Below, piece by piece: positions 27,209 through 35,782 of a stretch of DNA of 64,000 nucleotides. The translations under genes and the position numbers were made by a program. The stretch's first letter is position 1. Each line of letters opens with the position of its first letter. The notes under the pieces were generated by a model that worked only from the letters and a program-made list of their open reading frames with translations, made no database searches and was not told the origin of the DNA. Source of the stretch: Clostridiales bacterium (GTDB taxonomy: Bacteria; Bacillota; Clostridia; Christensenellales; Aristaeellaceae); assembly GCA_012517815.1 (NCBI GenBank), contig JAAYUF010000013.1, positions 81,411 to 145,410 of the forward strand, in the 5' to 3' direction.

Positions 27209-28054
27209 ATGAAGAAAGTAATGGGTATCCTGCTGACGATCGCTCTTGGGCTGAACCTGGCTGGCACGGCTTTTGCCGCGGACGAGATCAACGTGATCAG
27301 CCGCGAGGCCGGCAGCGGCACGCGTGGCGCTTTCATCGAACTGACCGGCATCGAAGTCAAGGACGCGGACGGCAACAAAGTGGATATGACCTATGAAGAC
27401 GCGGTGATCCAGAACGGCACGGCGCAGGTCATCACCACCGTCGAGGGCGACGAAGCGGCCATCGGCTACATCTCCCTGGGCTCCCTGGGCGACACGGTGA
27501 AGGCCGTGACCGTCAACGGCGTGGAAGCGACTGCCGAGAACGTTAAGAACAGCACCTACACCCTGGCCCGTCCCTTCAACATCGCCGTGAATGAAGGCGT
27601 CAGCGACACCGCTAAGGACTTCGTCGCCTGGATCCTCAGCGCCGAAGGCCAGCAGATGGTTTCCGACAACAAGTACGTCGCGCTGGACGCCGCCGCGTAT
27701 ACCGCCGCGCCCGTCGCCGGTAAGATCGTCGTGGGCGGCAGCTCCTCCGTGGGCCCGCTGATGGAGAAACTCGCCGAGGCTTACAAGGCCGCCAACCCCG
27801 ATGTGGAAATCGAAGTGCAGATCAGCGACTCCACCACCGGCATGAAGGGCGCCGCGGACGGCACCTTCGACATCGGCATGGCCAGCCGCGAGCTCAAGCA
27901 GAGCGAACTGGACGCCGGCCTCGTGCCCACCGTGATCGCCATGGACGGCATCGCGATGATCGTGAACAAGGCCAACGAAGTGGCGAACCTCGACATCGAG
28001 CAGATTCGCCAGATCTTCACCGGCGAAGTGACCGACTGGTCCGCGGTGAAGTAA
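27209..28054 (+). CDS. pstS: Phosphate-binding protein PstS, circularly permuted
   Basis: This 281-residue protein has a Sec signal (residues 1-23, cut after AFA) with no lipobox Cys. The mature part starts with ISREAGSGTRGAFIELTG, which in classical PstS lies in the second half. Near residue 175 it reaches GKIVVGGSSSVGPLMEKLAE, normally the mature N-terminus, then IGMASRELKQSE and IAMDGIAMIVNKANEV, and ends at IFTGEVTDWSAVK. In classical PstS the latter is followed directly by the xxREEGSGTR segment, so the order is permuted and complete rather than truncated. The start at 27209 has AAGGAAGG upstream. The Pho box and divergence from pstC support the phosphate role. Confidence 0.9.
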   Translation: MKKVMGILLTIALGLNLAGTAFAADEINVISREAGSGTRGAFIELTGIEVKDADGNKVDMTYEDAVIQNGTAQVITTVEGDEAAIGYISLGSLGDTVKAVTVNGVEATAENVKNSTYTLARPFNIAVNEGVSDTAKDFVAWILSAEGQQMVSDNKYVALDAAAYTAAPVAGKIVVGGSSSVGPLMEKLAEAYKAANPDVEIEVQISDSTTGMKGAADGTFDIGMASRELKQSELDAGLVPTVIAMDGIAMIVNKANEVANLDIEQIRQIFTGEVTDWSAVK

Positions 28055-28089
28055 GCGAACTTCCGAAGCATCCTTAACAGCATAAGCGC

Positions 28090-28124
28090 AAAATGCCCTG
28101 AAGGCTCAGCCTTCAGGGCATTTT
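28090..28124. terminator. Terminator of pstS
   Basis: Two 17-nt arms (AAAATGCCCTGAAGGCT and its complement) are separated by a single C. The hairpin ends in TTTT on the plus strand and is nearly symmetrical. Confidence 0.9.
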
Positions 28125-28177
28125 GCACGGGACGGCGCCGGGGGAACGGCGGCGCGGGAACGGCCGTCGGCAGATGA

Positions 28178-28398
28178 GGCGACCCTTGCGATCAGGCGAC
28201 CCTTGCGATCAGGCGCCCCTTGTGATCAGGCGCCCCTTGTGATCAGGCGACTCTTGCGATCGGGCGACCCTTGCGATCAGGCGCCCCTTGTGATCAGGCG
28301 CCCCTTGTGATCAGGCGACTCTTGCGATCGGGCGACCCTTGCGAGCGGGCGACCCTTGCGATCAGGCGACCCTTGTGATAGGGGGCCCCTTGCCGTGA
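28178..28398. repeat. 17-bp minisatellite, about 13 units
   Basis: Units of GGCGACCCTTGCGATCA and its variant GGCGCCCCTTGTGATCA follow at exactly 17-bp steps from 28178. Units 2-5 and 6-9 form an identical 68-bp higher-order repeat (28195-28262 and 28263-28330). Since 17 is not a multiple of three, it is not a protein repeat. It lies between the pstS terminator and the end of the AraC gene. Confidence 0.93.
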
Positions 28399-28528
28399 CC
28401 GCCGGGGAAACCCGCGCGACAGTGATACCGTACTTTCACTGCATCCTGCGGGCACAGGGGATTGTACGGCTCGCCACCAATACGCGGTAAGCGCCGTAGC
28501 AGTGTCCTTCAGCCGATGCCCGCGCGGC

Positions 28529-29716
28529 TCATAGGTTCCGGTACTGCCGCGGCGTGTAGCCCATATACCGCTTGAACACACTTGTGAAGTGGCTTTGGGA
28601 GGAGAACCGGTAAAACGCGGCGATGGCGGGGATGCTGTCGTTGCCGTAGCGCATGAAGTGCGCCGCTTCCTCCACGCGCCGCCTAAGGAGATAGGCGTGC
28701 AGCGCCTCGCCTGTTTCCTGGCGAAACCGCTTGGAGAGGTAATCCTCGTGCACAAATACACTGGCCGCGATCATCCGGGTGTCCAGCGGCTCTGACAGGT
28801 GCTCGTCGATAAAGGCGACCGTGCGGCGCACGAGGCTGGAGTAGCGCTGGCGGCGGTAGCGCTCCACACGGTCGATGAAGCGCAGGATGATCGCTTCCTC
28901 GATGGAGGAAAGCAGGTGCAGGTCGTTCTGCTTTTCGATGGTCTGGATAAAGCTGTCGCTCATGGTGAAGGCTTCGTCGCTGGGGACGCCGCCGGTGATC
29001 GCCGCGCGGGTGAAGAGCGTTACCGAGGCGATGAGGGAGTTTTTCAGCGATCGCAGCGGGTGATCCGCGAGCGTGGCGCGCGTCAGGCGGTTGAGCTCCG
29101 AAAGCAGCTGCATGGCGTGCTCCTTGTCCCCCGCGATGATCTGCCGGGTAATTTCCTGCTCGAAAAAATACGGCGGGTGCTGGAACATGGACATGCGGTT
29201 TCGGTAGGCGTTCTGGTAGAATCGCTGGGCCAGGTCCTCGTCGCTGGGCAGTTCCACCTGTCCGGCGGGCAGGTCGGCTTCGTCCAGAAAGGTTTTTTCC
29301 AGAAACGTGGTGATATAGTAGACGTTCATCTCGCTGAAACGCGGGAGCGAGGCGTAGTGCTCCGTCAGGTGCTCCCGCTTGTCCAGCGGGAGCCGCAGCG
29401 AGCGGATGAGCCGGAGCACGTCGCCCTGAGAAAAGCCTTCCGAGCAGTACGGGCCGCAGACCAGCAGGTGCCCGTCGCCCACCCCCAAGCAAAAGAAGCG
29501 TTCCGCATAGGCGTTTTCCAGGGTAAGCACGCTGCTCTCGGCCGGTTTGGCGCGCAAGGTTCCCAGCGGCGCGTTTTCCTCCCCCAGCAGCGTGCCGGTC
29601 AGCGACGCGTCTTCCGGCAGCGCGGCAATCAGGGCGCCTTCATGATACCAGAAAACCGGCAGTCTTGTGGTATAATGAAACAAACGGGCGCGCTGCGACA
29701 GACGGTTTTCTTCCAC
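28529..29716 (-). CDS. AraC-family transcriptional regulator
   Basis: This 395-residue regulator has a C-terminal pair of helix-turn-helix motifs: LDTRMIAASVFVHEDYLSKRF and SIPAIAAFYRFSSQSHFTSVF, with the family ending YMGYTPRQYR. The N-terminal 290 residues are an unassigned sensor domain (FHYTTRLPVFWYHEG at the start). Start: GTG at 29716, 9 nt after GGAGG. It is divergent from the sugar transporter and GH65 genes and probably controls them in response to the imported disaccharide. Confidence 0.9.
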   Translation of the reverse strand: MEENRLSQRARLFHYTTRLPVFWYHEGALIAALPEDASLTGTLLGEENAPLGTLRAKPAESSVLTLENAYAERFFCLGVGDGHLLVCGPYCSEGFSQGDVLRLIRSLRLPLDKREHLTEHYASLPRFSEMNVYYITTFLEKTFLDEADLPAGQVELPSDEDLAQRFYQNAYRNRMSMFQHPPYFFEQEITRQIIAGDKEHAMQLLSELNRLTRATLADHPLRSLKNSLIASVTLFTRAAITGGVPSDEAFTMSDSFIQTIEKQNDLHLLSSIEEAIILRFIDRVERYRRQRYSSLVRRTVAFIDEHLSEPLDTRMIAASVFVHEDYLSKRFRQETGEALHAYLLRRRVEEAAHFMRYGNDSIPAIAAFYRFSSQSHFTSVFKRYMGYTPRQYRNL

Positions 29717-29843
29717 GGCCGGTCACCTCCGGTTCAGGCTTGGCAGAGCATGGGGGGCCGCTCAAAGCGACTTTGGCAGAGAAGGGGTATCTCACTGGAC
29801 GGCCGCCTCCGGTTCAGGTTTGGCGGAGCATCGGGGGGGCCGC
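29714..29843. repeat. 80-bp-offset direct repeat covering the AraC leader
   Basis: CCTCCGGTTCAGGCTTGGC at 29726 recurs as CCTCCGGTTCAGGTTTGGC at 29806, with matching GGCCG before and GAGCAT plus a G-run after. The first copy holds the AraC gene's ribosome site; the second holds a non-used GGAGG. Confidence 0.75.
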
Positions 29844-29911
29844 ACACAGCAATCTTGATAAGGACGGGTTACCTTCAACCCGCCTCCCTGAGTAAAATCC
29901 TGAAAGTGCAT

Positions 29912-29942
29912 ATCGGAATTATATCAAAAACATCGGAAATAT
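29912..29942 (+). promoter_or_regulatory. Candidate AraC-type binding site before the sugar operon
   Basis: ATCGGAATTAT (29912-29922) and ATCGGAAATAT (29932-29942) are direct repeats offset by 20 bp, two helical turns, as often seen for AraC-family dimers. A TATGCT at 29968-29973 could be the -10, and no -35 is obvious, which fits an activator-dependent promoter. Confidence 0.45.
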
Positions 29943-30039
29943 GAAATACAAAACCGGAAAAACCGGATATGCTGAACCTACCAAAGCGGAAGACCGGACC
30001 GAAACTTCCGCGTGTAAAGAATCATAGGAGGGAATATCC

Positions 30040-31230
30040 ATGAAAAAAACGCTTTCGATCCTGTTGACCATCGCGCTGGCGCTGAGCGTGACCGCTGCGC
30101 TGGCCGAACCCGTGGCCGTCAAGTTTGCGGCCCAGGGCGACAGCACGCCCGCGACGCAGGCGGTCATCGACGCCTTCAACGCCTCCCAGGAAGCCTACAA
30201 GGTGGAGTGGGTGGATATGACCAACGATTCCGGCGCCATGCGCGAGCAACTGACGACCTCGCTGAAGGCCGGCAGCAGCGAGTATGACATCCTCTCGCTG
30301 GACGTGGTGTGGGCCGGCGAGTTCGCGGCGTCGGGCTACATTCAGCCGCTGGATATGATGCTGGAAGACGCGGGCCTGAACGTGGCGGATTTCAACGCCG
30401 GCTCCATGGCCTCCGGCATGTACAACGGCAAGCAATACGTGCTGCCGTTCTTCCCGGATCTGGGGCTGCTCTACTTCCGCACCGACATCGTAAGCCAGGA
30501 AGACGCCGCCAAGCTGGTGGCCGGCGCATACACCTGGGCCGATCTGCTGGCCATGTCCGAGAAATACGCGGGCCAGGGCGGCACCACCGCCGGGTTCGTG
30601 TTCCAAGCTTCCCTGTACGAGGGCCTCATCTGCAACGCCAACGAGTTTACCTCCAACTGGAAGGACATCAAGGGCGGCCTGGAAATGATGAAGCAGTTCG
30701 TGCAGTCCAAAGCCACGCCGGATAACATCCTCAACTACACCGAAGGCGAAACCGCCAACAGCTTCGTCAAGGGCGAGAGCGTGTTTGCGCGTAACTGGCC
30801 GTACCAGTGGGGCGTCATCAAGAGCGAGGGCACCATCACGACCGATCAGGTCGCGGTTGCGCCGCTGCCCGGCGGCGATACCGTCGGCGGGTGGCTGCTG
30901 GCCATCAACAAGAACAGCGCGAACCCCGAAGGCGCCTTCGCCTTCATGCAGTTCCTCAACAGCGAGGCCGGCCAGCTGATCATGAGCGAGCAGGGCGGCT
31001 ATCTGCCGGGGCTCAACAAGATGCTGACCGACGAGCGCATCATGACGGCCGACGAGCGCCTGAGCATGGTCGGCTTCCAGAACGCGCTCAAGACCACCAT
31101 CGCCCGTCCCGTGAGCGCGGAGTACTCCAAGGTGTCCGATGCGCTGCAGCAGGCGATCTATCCCTTCCTCAACGGCAGCGCCGAGATCGACGCGACCGTG
31201 ACGGCGGTTGAGGCTGCCCTGGCGCAGTAA
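30040..31230 (+). CDS. Sugar ABC transporter substrate-binding protein
   Basis: This 396-residue protein has a Sec signal (residues 1-22, cut after ALA) without a lipobox Cys. The mature part has the family 1 (MalE-like) extracellular sugar-binding pattern: ATQAVIDAFNASQ, DILSLDVVWAGEFAASGYI, YVLPFFPDLGLLYFR, and WLLAINKNSANPEGAFAFM. The permeases and a GH65 phosphorylase follow, so the ligand is likely an alpha-glucosidic disaccharide. Start: ATG at 30040, after GGAGG. A hairpin after the gene probably keeps its expression higher than that of the permeases. Confidence 0.92.
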   Translation: MKKTLSILLTIALALSVTAALAEPVAVKFAAQGDSTPATQAVIDAFNASQEAYKVEWVDMTNDSGAMREQLTTSLKAGSSEYDILSLDVVWAGEFAASGYIQPLDMMLEDAGLNVADFNAGSMASGMYNGKQYVLPFFPDLGLLYFRTDIVSQEDAAKLVAGAYTWADLLAMSEKYAGQGGTTAGFVFQASLYEGLICNANEFTSNWKDIKGGLEMMKQFVQSKATPDNILNYTEGETANSFVKGESVFARNWPYQWGVIKSEGTITTDQVAVAPLPGGDTVGGWLLAINKNSANPEGAFAFMQFLNSEAGQLIMSEQGGYLPGLNKMLTDERIMTADERLSMVGFQNALKTTIARPVSAEYSKVSDALQQAIYPFLNGSAEIDATVTAVEAALAQ

Positions 31231-31239
31231 AGCCCGCGG

Positions 31240-31273
31240 GGCCGCCGGGTGCGCAAGTGCCCGGCGGCCTTTT
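31240..31273 (+). terminator. Attenuator-like hairpin after the sugar-binding protein gene
   Basis: GGCCGCCGGG and CCCGGCGGCC form a 10-bp stem followed by TTTT, within an operon. Partial readthrough to the permeases is expected. Confidence 0.75.
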
Positions 31274-31301
31274 GCTTATCGCAACCCTGGAGGTGATGGC
31301 C

Positions 31302-32504
31302 GTGCAGCGCCGCATGACGTGGAAGGAATTCTGCTTTATCCTGCCTTTGCTCCTGCTGGTGTCGGTTTTCTCGCTGTACCCGATCGTGTCGTCGTTTGTG
31401 TATACGCTGTTTGATTACCAGACCAACAAGCAGTCCAAGAACGCGCTCTACACAGGGCCGGTGCTCAACGCCTCCCTGTATGCGGAGGATTGCGACTACC
31501 TTGTCCATTACCTGAAAAAGGACGTGGAAACGGTGGACGCGTCCGACCGGGCGACGCTCCAAACCATGATGGACACGCTGGCCGGGCAGCACGCGCTTTA
31601 CGCCGACGAAAAATCGACGGTTACGCTGTCGGGCGATACCGGCAGCCAGATCGCCGCGCTGATTGCGCAGACCCGCCGGACGGTGGAAACGCTTGGCGCG
31701 CGCTATCCCGACCTGCGAATCGTGCAAAAGGCGCCCACCCTGCTTGACGAGATGGAAACCTGCCTGATTACCGGCAATTTCGTCGGCCTGAGCCAGTACG
31801 GTACGTTGTTTCAGGATACGCGCTTCGGGCAGGCGGTGGGCAGCACCTTCCTGTTTACGATCATCTCCGTCGCGCTGGAGCTGGTGCTGGGCATGGCGCT
31901 GGCGCTGGTGATGGATAAGGCGATCCGCGGCATCGGCATGGTGCGCACCACGGCGCTGATCCCCTGGGCGATCCCCACGGCGGTTTCGGCCCTGATCTGG
32001 TGCTACCTGTACGACGGCACCAGCGGCATCGTCGCGGCGCTGTTTACCAGGCTTGGCATCATCGCATCGCCGGAACTGCTCCTGACCACCCAGGGCGGCA
32101 CGATGTTCGCCGCGATCCTCGCGGATGTGTGGAAAACCACGCCGTATATGGCGCTCCTGCTGCTGGCGGGCTTACAGGTGATCGACCGGGGGCTGTACGA
32201 ATCCTCCGCCATTGACGGCGCGGGCGCCGTGCGCACGTTCACGAGCATCACGCTGCCGCTGCTCAAGCCCAGCATGCTGGTGGCGCTGCTGTTCCGCACG
32301 CTGGACGCCTTCCGTGTGTACGATCTGATCGCCGTGCTCACCAAGGGCACCCCCGAAACCCTTTCCATCTATGCTTACAAGATGATGATCGGCCAGAGCA
32401 ACTACGGCTACGGCTCGGTGATCGTGGTGGCGATGTTCGCGCTGGTAGCCCTGATCGCATTCGTGTACGTGAAGGTGCTGGGCGCGGAACTGATCCGCGA
32501 GTGA
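31302..32504 (+). CDS. Sugar ABC transporter permease (MalF-like) with an extra extracytoplasmic insert
   Basis: This 400-residue permease starts at a GTG, 8 nt after GGAGG at 31289-31293; the ATG at 31296 is too close. TM1 is at residues about 10-33. Residues about 40-158 form a hydrophilic insert before FVGLSQYGTLFQDTRFG (residue 160), a segment that in ordinary MalF-like permeases comes right after TM1. The coupling motif ESSAIDGAGAVRTFTSITLP near residue 305 contacts the ATPase. No ATPase gene is in this operon, so a shared MsmK-type ATPase elsewhere is likely. Confidence 0.88.
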   Translation: MQRRMTWKEFCFILPLLLLVSVFSLYPIVSSFVYTLFDYQTNKQSKNALYTGPVLNASLYAEDCDYLVHYLKKDVETVDASDRATLQTMMDTLAGQHALYADEKSTVTLSGDTGSQIAALIAQTRRTVETLGARYPDLRIVQKAPTLLDEMETCLITGNFVGLSQYGTLFQDTRFGQAVGSTFLFTIISVALELVLGMALALVMDKAIRGIGMVRTTALIPWAIPTAVSALIWCYLYDGTSGIVAALFTRLGIIASPELLLTTQGGTMFAAILADVWKTTPYMALLLLAGLQVIDRGLYESSAIDGAGAVRTFTSITLPLLKPSMLVALLFRTLDAFRVYDLIAVLTKGTPETLSIYAYKMMIGQSNYGYGSVIVVAMFALVALIAFVYVKVLGAELIRE

Positions 32505-32517
32505 GGAGGGTACGAGC

Positions 32518-33384
32518 ATGACGACAATCCCCCTGACCCAACCCATCCCCAACCGGAAACCCCGGCCCAGGGGCCGGACGCTGATGTGGGCGCTGATCGC
32601 GGCCTTTATCGCGGTCAACCTGTTCCCGTTCCTGTGGGTGCTGGTCACCTCCTTTAAGCCGGGCAGCGAAATCTACGGCGCGGAAACGGCGTTCCGCCTG
32701 ATCGCCATAAATCCGACCGTGGGCAATTATCGGACGGTAATCGACAAGGGCATTTTGCACTCGATTGTCAACAGCGTGATCGTGAGCGGCAGCACGACGC
32801 TGTATGTGGTGCTGGTGGCGTCGATGTCCGCCTATATCATCGCGCGCTGCTTCTTCCGCGGCAAAGTGGCGCTGATGTCGCTGATTCTGGGCATCTCGAT
32901 GTTCCCGCAAATGATCATCGTAGGCCCGATTTTCAACATGTTCTACCAATTGAAGCTTCTCAACAGCTACTGGGTGGCCAGGGCCTATTCCACCATCACG
33001 CTGCCCTCCGCTGTGTGGATCATGGTGGCGCATTTCAAGCGGATTCCGCTTTCCGTGGAGGAAGCCGCCAAGATCGACGGCTGCTCCCAATGGCAGACGC
33101 TTTGGAAGGTGATCTTCCCCATGGCCGCGCCGGGCGTGTTCACCACGGCAATCATGACCTTCATCGCCGCGTGGAACGAGTACCTGCTTACCCTGACGCT
33201 CAACTCGGTCAAGGATTACCAGACCGTGCCCGTGGCGATCAACGCCCTGCGCACGCAGTTTTCCATCCTCTGGGGCGAGATTACCGCCGCGACCATCGTC
33301 GTGGTGATCCCGACGCTGGCGATCGTGCTCTTGTTCCAGAAACAGATTGTGTCCGGCATTACCTCGGGCGCGGTGAAGGAGTAG
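32518..33384 (+). CDS. Sugar ABC transporter permease (MalG-like)
   Basis: This 288-residue permease has six membrane segments and a coupling motif EEAAKIDGCSQWQTLWKVIFP near residue 190, matching carbohydrate transporters. It is 13 nt from the MalF-like gene and its start has a GAGGAGG. Together the two permeases form the channel for the imported disaccharide. Confidence 0.93.
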   Translation: MTTIPLTQPIPNRKPRPRGRTLMWALIAAFIAVNLFPFLWVLVTSFKPGSEIYGAETAFRLIAINPTVGNYRTVIDKGILHSIVNSVIVSGSTTLYVVLVASMSAYIIARCFFRGKVALMSLILGISMFPQMIIVGPIFNMFYQLKLLNSYWVARAYSTITLPSAVWIMVAHFKRIPLSVEEAAKIDGCSQWQTLWKVIFPMAAPGVFTTAIMTFIAAWNEYLLTLTLNSVKDYQTVPVAINALRTQFSILWGEITAATIVVVIPTLAIVLLFQKQIVSGITSGAVKE

Positions 33385-33387
33385 ACC

Positions 33388-35640
33388 GTGAAAAGGACGC
33401 AAACATGGGCGCGCGAAAACTTCGCGCACCTGGAAACGCTATTCCATAACGCCAACGGTTACCTGGGCGTGCGCAACGCGCCGGAGGAGGGCGCGGCGCC
33501 GGGTGTGGACAGCGTGCGCGGCGCCTACCTCAACGCCTTTTATGAGATACGCGACGTTCGTTACGGCGAGAAGCTCTACGGGTTCCCGGAAACCCAGCAG
33601 GTGATGGTCAACGTGCCGGACGCCCAGACCGTAACGCTGGAAGCGGAGGGCGAGCGCTTTTCGCTGTTCGACGACAGCGTGGGGGAACGTTTGCAGACAC
33701 TGGACATGGCCGCGGGCCAAACCGTGCGCAGCTGCGTGTGGCATACGGCGCGGGGCGACCTGCGCGTGGAAGTGCGCCGCATGGCCTCGTTTGCGCGCCG
33801 GGAACTGTTCCTCATGCGCTATTGCGTCACGTCGGAAGGGTATCGCGGAGCGATCCGCCTCACGGCCGTTTTGGATGCCGATGTGCGAAACCACGCCGCG
33901 GCCAACGATCCGCGCGTGGCGGCCGAGCCGCTGCGTTGCCTGCGGGTGGACGCCGTCGGGCTGGAAGGCGATACGGCCTACGCGCTGGCGACCACGCTGC
34001 GTTCCAACCTGACCCTCTGCTGCCGCGTGGCGCAAACCTGCGACTGGCTGCCCATGCACGTGCATACCGCGACCTCGGCCGAAACCGCCTTCACCGGCGC
34101 GCTGCAACCCGGCGAACGGATCGAGCTGACGCAATACGCCTGCTATGCCGACAGCCGACGGACGGCCGACCCCGCCGGGGAAACGCTGGCGCGGCTGGCC
34201 GAGTGCCGGGAGATGGGCGCCGAGCGGCTGGAAGCCGAGCAGGCGGCGTATCTGGAAACCTTCTGGCGCGACGCTCGCGTGGAGATCGACGGCGACCCCG
34301 CATGCCAGCAGGCGATGGATTTTAACCTGTACGAGCTTTTGCAGTCCACCGGCACGGACGGGTACAGCAACGTCGCCGCCAAGGGCCTGAGCGGCGAAGG
34401 GTATGAGGGCCATACCTTCTGGGACAGCGAAATCTACGTTCTGCCGTTTTTCCTCTGGACCCGGCCGGACGCGGCGCGGGATATGCTCCGCTACCGCTGC
34501 GAAACGCTGGAGCGGGCGCGTGCCAATGCCCGATCGCTGGGCTTTGCGCGCGGCGCGCTGTACCCGTGGCGCACCATTGACGGGGACGAGTGCTCCGCCT
34601 ATTTCCCGGCGGGCACCGCACAGTATCACATCGACGGGGACATTGCCTTCGCCTTTGTGCAATACTGGGACGCGACGGGCGACCTTGCCTTCATGGCGGA
34701 ATGCGGCGCGGAGGTGCTGGTGGAAACCGCGCGCTTCTGGCTGGAACTGGGGCATATGGCGGAGGACGGCTTCCGCATCGACTGCGTAACCGGCCCGGAT
34801 GAGTACACCTGCCTGGTCAACAACAACTTCTACACCAACGCCGTGGCGCAAAACAACCTGCGCGGCGCGGTGCGCGCGCTTCGCAGCCTGACGGAGGCGG
34901 GGCTGGACAGGACCGTGCGCGAGGCGACCGGCGTGACCGACATCGAGGCGGAGGCGTTCGCGCTGGCTGCGGAGCGGATGTACTTCCCCCGGGATGAAAG
35001 GAACGGCATCAGCCCGCAGGACGATTCCTTCCTGCAGAAAAAGACGCTCGATCTGCGGGCGATTCCGCGGGATCACTTTCCGCTGCTGCTGCATTACCAT
35101 CCGCTGTTCCTCTACCGCCACCAGGTGTGCAAACAGGCCGATACGGTGCTGGCCCAGCTGCTGTTTCCCGATACCGCGGACGCGGATACCGTGCGCCGGA
35201 GCTACGACTTTTACGGCCGCGTGACCACACACGATTCCTCGCTTTCCCTGTGCGTGTACGCGATGATGGCCGCCCGTCTGGGCCTGAGCGGGCAGGCGGC
35301 GGAGCTGTTTGGCGATACGGTCGCCCTCGATCTCAACGATACGCACGGCAACACCCGCGACGGGCTGCACACGGCCAACCTGGGCGGGGCGTACCTGTGC
35401 ATGCTGCGCGGGTTTGCTGGGCTGCGGCTGGACGAAAGCGGGCTTTCGCTGGCGCCGATGCTGCCTGCGGGCTGGCGGGGGTACGCCTTTACCCTTTGCT
35501 ACCGCGGGTGCCGCTTCCGCTGCCGAGTGGACGGGGCGGGCGCGAACCTGACCTGGCTTACGGGAGCGGACGCAAGGGTTCGCCTGAACGGCCGATGGAT
35601 CAACCTGACCGGCGGAGATGCCGGAGCAAGCGGGTCGTAA
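33388..35640 (+). CDS. Glycoside hydrolase family 65 disaccharide phosphorylase
   Basis: This 750-residue enzyme is of GH65, which splits maltose, kojibiose, trehalose or nigerose with phosphate to glucose and beta-glucose-1-phosphate. Motifs: EGHTFWDSEIYVLPFF at the active site, the catalytic Glu472 in TGPDEYT, KQADTVLAQLLFP, and the phosphate-binding THDSSLS. Start: GTG at 33388, 6 nt after AAGGAG. It lies 3 nt after the second permease. The usual partner beta-phosphoglucomutase is not next to it. The exact disaccharide cannot be read from sequence. Confidence 0.93.
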   Translation: MKRTQTWARENFAHLETLFHNANGYLGVRNAPEEGAAPGVDSVRGAYLNAFYEIRDVRYGEKLYGFPETQQVMVNVPDAQTVTLEAEGERFSLFDDSVGERLQTLDMAAGQTVRSCVWHTARGDLRVEVRRMASFARRELFLMRYCVTSEGYRGAIRLTAVLDADVRNHAAANDPRVAAEPLRCLRVDAVGLEGDTAYALATTLRSNLTLCCRVAQTCDWLPMHVHTATSAETAFTGALQPGERIELTQYACYADSRRTADPAGETLARLAECREMGAERLEAEQAAYLETFWRDARVEIDGDPACQQAMDFNLYELLQSTGTDGYSNVAAKGLSGEGYEGHTFWDSEIYVLPFFLWTRPDAARDMLRYRCETLERARANARSLGFARGALYPWRTIDGDECSAYFPAGTAQYHIDGDIAFAFVQYWDATGDLAFMAECGAEVLVETARFWLELGHMAEDGFRIDCVTGPDEYTCLVNNNFYTNAVAQNNLRGAVRALRSLTEAGLDRTVREATGVTDIEAEAFALAAERMYFPRDERNGISPQDDSFLQKKTLDLRAIPRDHFPLLLHYHPLFLYRHQVCKQADTVLAQLLFPDTADADTVRRSYDFYGRVTTHDSSLSLCVYAMMAARLGLSGQAAELFGDTVALDLNDTHGNTRDGLHTANLGGAYLCMLRGFAGLRLDESGLSLAPMLPAGWRGYAFTLCYRGCRFRCRVDGAGANLTWLTGADARVRLNGRWINLTGGDAGASGS

Positions 35641-35654
35641 AATTTCCCTCATGA

Positions 35655-35782
35655 GCGCGCCAAAGCCCGCGAGCGATTTTTGCCGGGGCGAGGAGCGGAA
35701 GCGAAGGCCAGTGGGGCAAAGCCGTGCTTTCGCGGCGAAGGGATGGAGAAAAACGCCTTGAGATGGAAGCGTTCACGATCTG
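35655..35782 (+). repeat. Dispersed ~130-bp repeat, copy A
   Basis: This block shares a long pattern with 38996-39130: a GCG...AAAGC...CG stem, a TTTT run, then GAGCGGAAGCGAAGGC, GGGGC, a CGAAG hairpin, GAGAAAAA or CAGAAAAA, and GCGTTC...GAT. It sits after the GH65 stop. Confidence 0.6.

Noticed and set aside
28178..28398. CRISPR array
   Set aside because: Units are 17 bp and directly joined with no unique spacers, and no cas genes are near.
28294..28761. Protein frame reading through the minisatellite
   Set aside because: A 17-bp period shifts frame at each unit, and the frame overlaps the AraC gene in the wrong phase.
31257..31301. Earlier GTG start for the MalF-like permease at 31257
   Set aside because: It lies inside the hairpin after the binding-protein gene and has no ribosome site; the GTG at 31302 has GGAGG at 8 nt.
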